Source: Erigeron canadensis (lineage: Eukaryota > Streptophyta > Magnoliopsida > Asterales > Asteraceae). From it: a stretch of DNA of 64,000 nucleotides. Shown one piece after another: positions 59,712 to 64,000 of the stretch (within the stretch, counting starts at the first letter, position 1; each line of letters opens with the position of its first letter). The position numbers and the translations under genes were made by a program. The stretch spans positions 8,058,501-8,122,500 of the forward strand of contig NC_057768.1 of the NCBI RefSeq assembly GCF_010389155.1, given 5' to 3'. The notes under the pieces were generated by a model. It saw only the letters and a list, made by a program, of their open reading frames with translations, ran no database searches and was not told where the DNA came from.

Positions 59712-60975
59712 TTTTTTTAGTTGTATATAAATTCAATTTCCTTATCAGAATTAGAATTAAACTCTAACTCTAAACTTATTAATACAAAAGACATTATAAC
59801 CTTATTTGATTGATATTTTCTCATTAATAAATTGTCTCTTTATTCTCAATTCTTCAACTCCCACTACTTTTATTAATTTTAATAAGTTATTAACATGAAT
59901 ACTTCAAAAACTTGAGTTTATGATCAAAAATCACAAGGCTATTTGTCATCATCCACTATATTTACAAGTTCTGATTTTGATATGGTTCTAAAAATTTAAG
60001 ATAAATCCAAAACGTTAGCTAAACATATATTGTATTTATCGTTACGGTTTATTAATTATAATCTAGCTTTGATCATCGATTTACTTTAACCACAATTTCT
60101 TTTATACTCATGAATCATATATGAGGTATATTTGAATTTCTTTATGATACAATTTATATAGCTACCGTATATCATACGGGTATTAACACTAATAGAAAAT
60201 TAAAGAAAGTATAGTCAACCGAAAAATTCAAGTGGTGACCCCTGATGTTTGGTCAATTCTCAAGTCAGTTTCCCATTTAATTTGTTCTTTTTGTCCTATA
60301 TTTTATCTTTGTATCCTTCACATAATAAAATTCTGTTGATCTTGATTTCTTAAACCCTTTTGTAAAGCAACAATATTGGCATATTAAGTAGTTTAAAAAG
60401 TGAATAACATGAGTGATAATAATAAAAAAAAGAAGCATAATTCTGATTAATTAAATCCGGAATGACAAAAATATCGTAGAAACAAGTAGAATTAATAAAT
60501 CTAACTTAATTATGGTTCTAATTAACTCGAGTTGATAATCTACCAATATGTTAAAACATGATTAATACTTCTATTTATCTACACTTTGTTTATTATCTAA
60601 AGGACATGTGTCCTTTTTAAATTCCTAATTTTAAGTTTCCTTATTAATATCAAACACTAATATTTAATAATTAATATAGCTTTATATAAGCATATATGTA
60701 TTATTAAAATAATATATTTATATCGAAGTTACATTGTGATTTAAGTTTAGCCGTTTATAAGATATATATTTCCATGCACTCCTTTATTTTATATTTTAAA
60801 AAAATTATAAGATTGAAAAATGTTAAAAAGTAATTAACTTTATTTATTAATTATTTATAGTTATTTATATCTTTTATAATTATACTTTATTATTGTGTTA
60901 ACATAATTTTTCATGCCTTTAGTTAGATTAAATATAAATTATTACCACCTACTCAATATATATGAATTAAAGGTT
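59712..60975. other. Gene-free AT-rich region with a Helitron end
   Basis: No gene recognised. Contains the Helitron 3' end at 60165-60193. A ggacatgtgtcctttttaaa phrase near 60600 echoes the 59490-59711 repeat unit. Confidence 0.45.
60165..60193 (+). mobile_element. Helitron 3' terminus (plus strand)
   Basis: Hairpin CCGTAT-ATC-ATACGG (60165-60179), nine-base spacer, then CTAAT (60189-60193), fitting CTRRT. The body lies to the left. Confidence 0.5.
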
Positions 60976-61209
60976 GGGTTATTTACTGAAATGGTACCTG
61001 GACTATCCATCATATTACTGATTTCATACTTATAACTTTAAAATTACTCTCATCATACCCCAACTTATCAATTCTTCACACGGACGATACCTGACTTGAC
61101 GGGCGTCAGTTTGACTGTTAAGTTGGGGTATGACTACGGTAAATTTTAAAGTTTTAGATATGAAACCAGTAATATAGTGGATAGTCCAGGTGTCATTTAT
61201 GTAATTAAC

Positions 61210-61252
<43 letters not shown>

Positions 61253-61290
61253 ATTTCTTGTAAATCCTATTAATTTTAATGAAAGTGATG

Positions 61291-61367
<77 letters not shown>

Positions 61368-62296
61368 GGTTGTTGTTGTTGTTTTAATTATACAAAGTAT
61401 TATTTAGGAATAAATAATTTTAAAAAGTACATTGATATTTTTTGTAAATATATACTTTTATTTTATAAAAGAATACTTTATTTTTATAAAAAATATTGTA
61501 AATATTTAGTTTTTTTATTAAAAACTATTAATCAATCAAATTATAGATCCATGATGATATTATTTATTTCATATTTATTTATTTTTTATTTAAAAAAATA
61601 AGTAAATCGGAAGCAGTGCATTAACTTCATGTAAAGCATTGATAAATGAACGTGAAGTCTTGAATGGATACCACCACATGAAGTTGATTAAATCTGTTTT
61701 GAGGTGATTCAAACCTTACATAATAGTTGTACAGGTACTAATGCAATACAAGAAATTATACTTTCCGGTTCACCCCTTTAAAAAAGAAGATTGAAAAATA
61801 TTTTTTATAAAAATAAAAACTTTGTACTAAAAATGATCTTTTATAAAAGAAAATATTATTTTATTAAAATTTTTTTTTTATAAATAATAGTTTTTGAAAT
61901 ATTAATAGTTTTTAATAAAAAAATAAATATTTACAATAATTTTTTTATAAAAATGAAGTATTCTTTTATAAAATAAATATAAATATTTAAAAAGATATAT
62001 AAATGTACTTTGTGTAATTAAAAAAACAACAACAACAATAATAACAATAATAATAATAATAATAATAATAACATAAATGATATATGGACTATGCACCATA
62101 TTACTGGTTTCATACCTAAAACTTTAAAATTTACGTTAGTCATACCCCAACTTAACGGCCAAACTGACGCCCGTCAAGTCAGGTATCGTTCGAGTGAAAA
62201 ATTGATAAGTTGGGTATGATGAAAGTAATTTTAAAATTATAGGTATGAAACCAGTAATATGGTGGATAGTCCAGGTACCATTTTAGTAAATAACCC
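60976..62296. mobile_element. Giant compound inverted repeat (about 1.3 kb) with ATT microsatellites
   Basis: The left half starts gggttatttactgaaatgg and the right half, reversed, gggttatttactaaaatgg; the match continues through acctggactatccatcatat, ccccaacttatcaat, acttgacgggcgtcagtttg and beyond into the ATT tracts and the flank containing taaaagaatactt. Each half is itself built of two inverted copies of one unit (ggactatcc...accccaactta and its complement), so four related arms are present. The left half carries two long ATT runs (61211-61251 and 61295-61368); in the right half the run is short. No coding capacity. Confidence 0.85.
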
Positions 62297-62872
62297 TTAA
62301 AAGTTTAATAAATCGAAAAGAAGAGGGCAAAACTTCAAAACAATGTTACCATATATATTTCACTTTCATGCATGACGTTAAGGTTATAATAACACCAACC
62401 CTCCTACATAACTATTGGTTGGAGTTTCGCTTAAAAATCTCCATGACTTGAGTTCGAAACTAGGATTGGTACGTACCTATTTATAAAGGCTGGATAAGGT
62501 TACTAATAACATTACTAAAGGTAAATTTTTTAAAATAATCGTATATAATATTAAAAGATCCGTATATTGTACGAGTATTAGTTATTCTATATATACTTAG
62601 ATAAATACTTACACACTAATTTGTAGCAACTTGCTGATGCTAAAGAACTCACTTAAGGGGTTGCTGATGACTGATGCTCTTTAGAAAATGACAGTTGTAT
62701 CATTAGTTAAAATTTTTAATTGATGTACCTTATCGGTTGTATTGCATTTAGCGTGAGTTATCAAGTCATCGATAGGAGCAAATGGAGGGAAAATTTTTTC
62801 GAAACGGGCGTATTTGAAGGATGTTTTGTCAAACAAGTTTTTGAAAAAAAAATATTTATGAAACCAGTGAAT
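62297..62872. other. Gene-free spacer before the palindrome cluster
   Basis: No gene recognised. A possible SINE-like fragment with a gagttcgaaac B-box-like motif lies near 62452. The last part (62795-62872) has degenerate forms of the palindrome unit found just downstream (gaaacgggcgtatttgaagg). Confidence 0.4.
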
Positions 62873-63061
62873 CCGGTATTTGAAATACCGGTTTCAAATT
62901 TTCTAGTCGAATCCGGTATTTGAAATACCGGTTTCAAAAAGAATTTTTGAATCCGGTATTTCAAATACCGGACTCGAAGCTTGATGTGACAACTGTACAG
63001 TGGCTTTGACTGGTATAGTGGTTAGTCGCACGTTATTCGAAACCGGTTTTTCAAATACCGG
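62873..63061. repeat. Four palindromes of the CCGGTATTTGAAATACCGG type
   Basis: Perfect or near-perfect 19-base palindromes at 62873-62891, 62913-62931, 62953-62971 and 63043-63061. The first three are exactly 40 bases apart; the fourth is 90 further on. Flanks such as gaatc- and -tttcaaa are also shared. They lie about 100-280 bases upstream of the MULE reading frame. Confidence 0.9.
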
Positions 63062-63156
63062 TTTCGAGGGAAGCCCTAACACGTGTCGAATGGTGGTGAA
63101 ACCCTAATTTGAAATGTAAACCTAATTAGATTTTTGTTGTATATATATAGTATGTG

Positions 63157-64000
63157 ATGGCTTCTTCTTCATCAGTAAACATTATCAGTACTCAACAAAC
63201 ATTTTTAGATAACATTTCAAATACTTTAAAAAAAATGGCTTCTTCTTCATCATTCAAACCCATTGTAGTTCAGTTAATATGGGATGATCATGTATCATTC
63301 ATAAATGGGATCCTTCAAAATACAGATTCATCGAAAAGAAGAAGTTTTCCCATTTTCCACATGATGACTTATTCACAAATCTGTAATATAACTTACAGTT
63401 GTTTTGGTGTTTCAAAACAACAGTTCAAATTGCAATTATATTTGTGATATGAATTTAAGGGTGTTCCTTTTAGGAACTTAATTACGGATGATAATACTTT
63501 GGCAATGATTTATCATCTCGGTGAAGCGCAATTTGAAGTGAAGTTCGAGCCTACTTGTACAAACCAGTTGTTAAGCTTGACTCAAAGCCAGTGTTTTTTT
63601 CAAGGGAGTAACCAGCTAGAAGATAACGAAGATGATGAAGATAACGAAGATGATGAAGACAATGACGATGATGAAGACAATGATGATGAAGACGATGAAC
63701 ATGTTCAAGATCATGAAATTGACCCAATGGATGGTGGATCAAGCGACGAGGCACCTTATACAAGTGATGATACCATCGACGCATATAGCGTTGATGGGGA
63801 TGTATCTGGAGATGAAGAAGAAGAAGAAGAAGAAGGGGCTCATGCACAAGGTCCTTTGGAGCATGAAGAACTTGTTAATCTTGAAGATGATAATGAAGAT
63901 TGTCTAATGCCATTCAATAAAGTTCAAGAAGATGTGGTATTTTGGTCGCTAGATAGAAATGTGATAGAAAAAGGAATGTTTTTTCAAAGCAAGGCGGAGC
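63157..64000 (+). pseudogene. MULE (Mutator-like) transposase, N-terminal part, cut by window end
   Basis: Starts MASSSSVNIISTQQTFLDN at 63157 (the codon before is GTG). FKPIVVQLIWDDHVSFIN and MTYSQICNITYSCFGVSKQ followed by QFKLQLYL match the N-terminal ubiquitin-like/PB1-type region typical of plant MULE transposases. A TGA (63445-63447) interrupts, after which the same frame continues: YEFKGVPFRNLITDDNTLAM, then a long Asp/Glu run (63617-63700 and 63807-63835), then DRNVIEKGMFFQSKAE, the usual lead-in to the zinc-finger and catalytic domains, which lie beyond the window. One stop suggests an inactive copy, unless it is read through or is a sequence error. The first ATG used is tentative. 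Confidence 0.75.

Noticed and set aside
62385..62510. SINE-like fragment with a gagttcgaaac motif
   Set aside because: A B-box-like match alone; no clear A box and no target duplication found.
62553..62580. A further Helitron end (hairpin cgtatattgtacg)
   Set aside because: No CTRR motif at the right distance on either strand.
63551..63847. His-rich frame on the minus strand
   Set aside because: Shadow of the Asp/Glu-coding repeat of the MULE on the plus strand.

Overview
This is a repeat-rich, AT-rich block of a flowering-plant nuclear genome. The evidence is three spliced plant genes with GT-AG (and two GC-AG) introns, long Ty3-type LTRs, plant L1-type LINE sequence, CACTA, PIF/Harbinger and MULE relics, many fold-back MITEs and Helitron-type termini. 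The style of the genes and repeats suggests a eudicot, possibly Asteraceae; that placement is an impression, not a demonstration.

Layout. 1-3048: promoter and six-exon gene for chloroplast class I fructose-bisphosphate aldolase (+). 4165-7830: a 12-exon S28-family serine peptidase gene of the EDA2 type (-), convergent with the aldolase; its first intron holds a SINE-like insertion. 7831-11994: no gene, one short Helitron-like element. 11995-20460: a rearranged Ty3/gypsy array on the minus strand (LTR - decayed pol - PBS - LTR - start of another internal region); the two LTRs carry different internal deletions. 20461-23190: an LTR-like regulatory block (hairpin beside a TATA box, polyadenylation signals) and a Helitron 3' end. 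23192-29758: a dead CACTA element (TNP2 transposase) split by a 4.1-kb solo LTR with a perfect CTTAC target duplication. 30151-35606: Helitron ends, a second solo LTR (30891-33498) and TA-anchored MITEs. 35617-40060: AT-rich, no gene. 40060-45540: a degenerate LINE on the minus strand (ORF1 with RRM; ORF2 with endonuclease, reverse transcriptase and zf-RVT). 45751-46203: fold-back MITEs in TA tracts. 48617-49488: a large fold-back element. 49650-51468: a PIF/Harbinger element with TIRs, TAA target duplication and a dead transposase. 53953-58422: a VND-type NAC transcription-factor gene (+) with a MITE in its promoter and a 2.9-kb second intron packed with a Helitron-like element and two fold-backs. 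59490-59711: a 111-bp tandem duplication. 60976-62296: a very large compound inverted repeat. 62873-63061: four copies of a 19-bp palindrome. 63157-64000: the N-terminal part of a MULE transposase, running off the window with one in-frame stop.

The three host genes have no evident functional connection: carbon metabolism in the plastid, secretory or vacuolar proteolysis, and xylem-vessel transcriptional control. What stands out is the density of long inverted repeats, several inside or beside the NAC gene, and two GC-AG introns in two separate host genes. I found no convincing new enzymatic system; the best candidates for follow-up are the near-perfect hairpins and the regularly spaced palindromes before the MULE.
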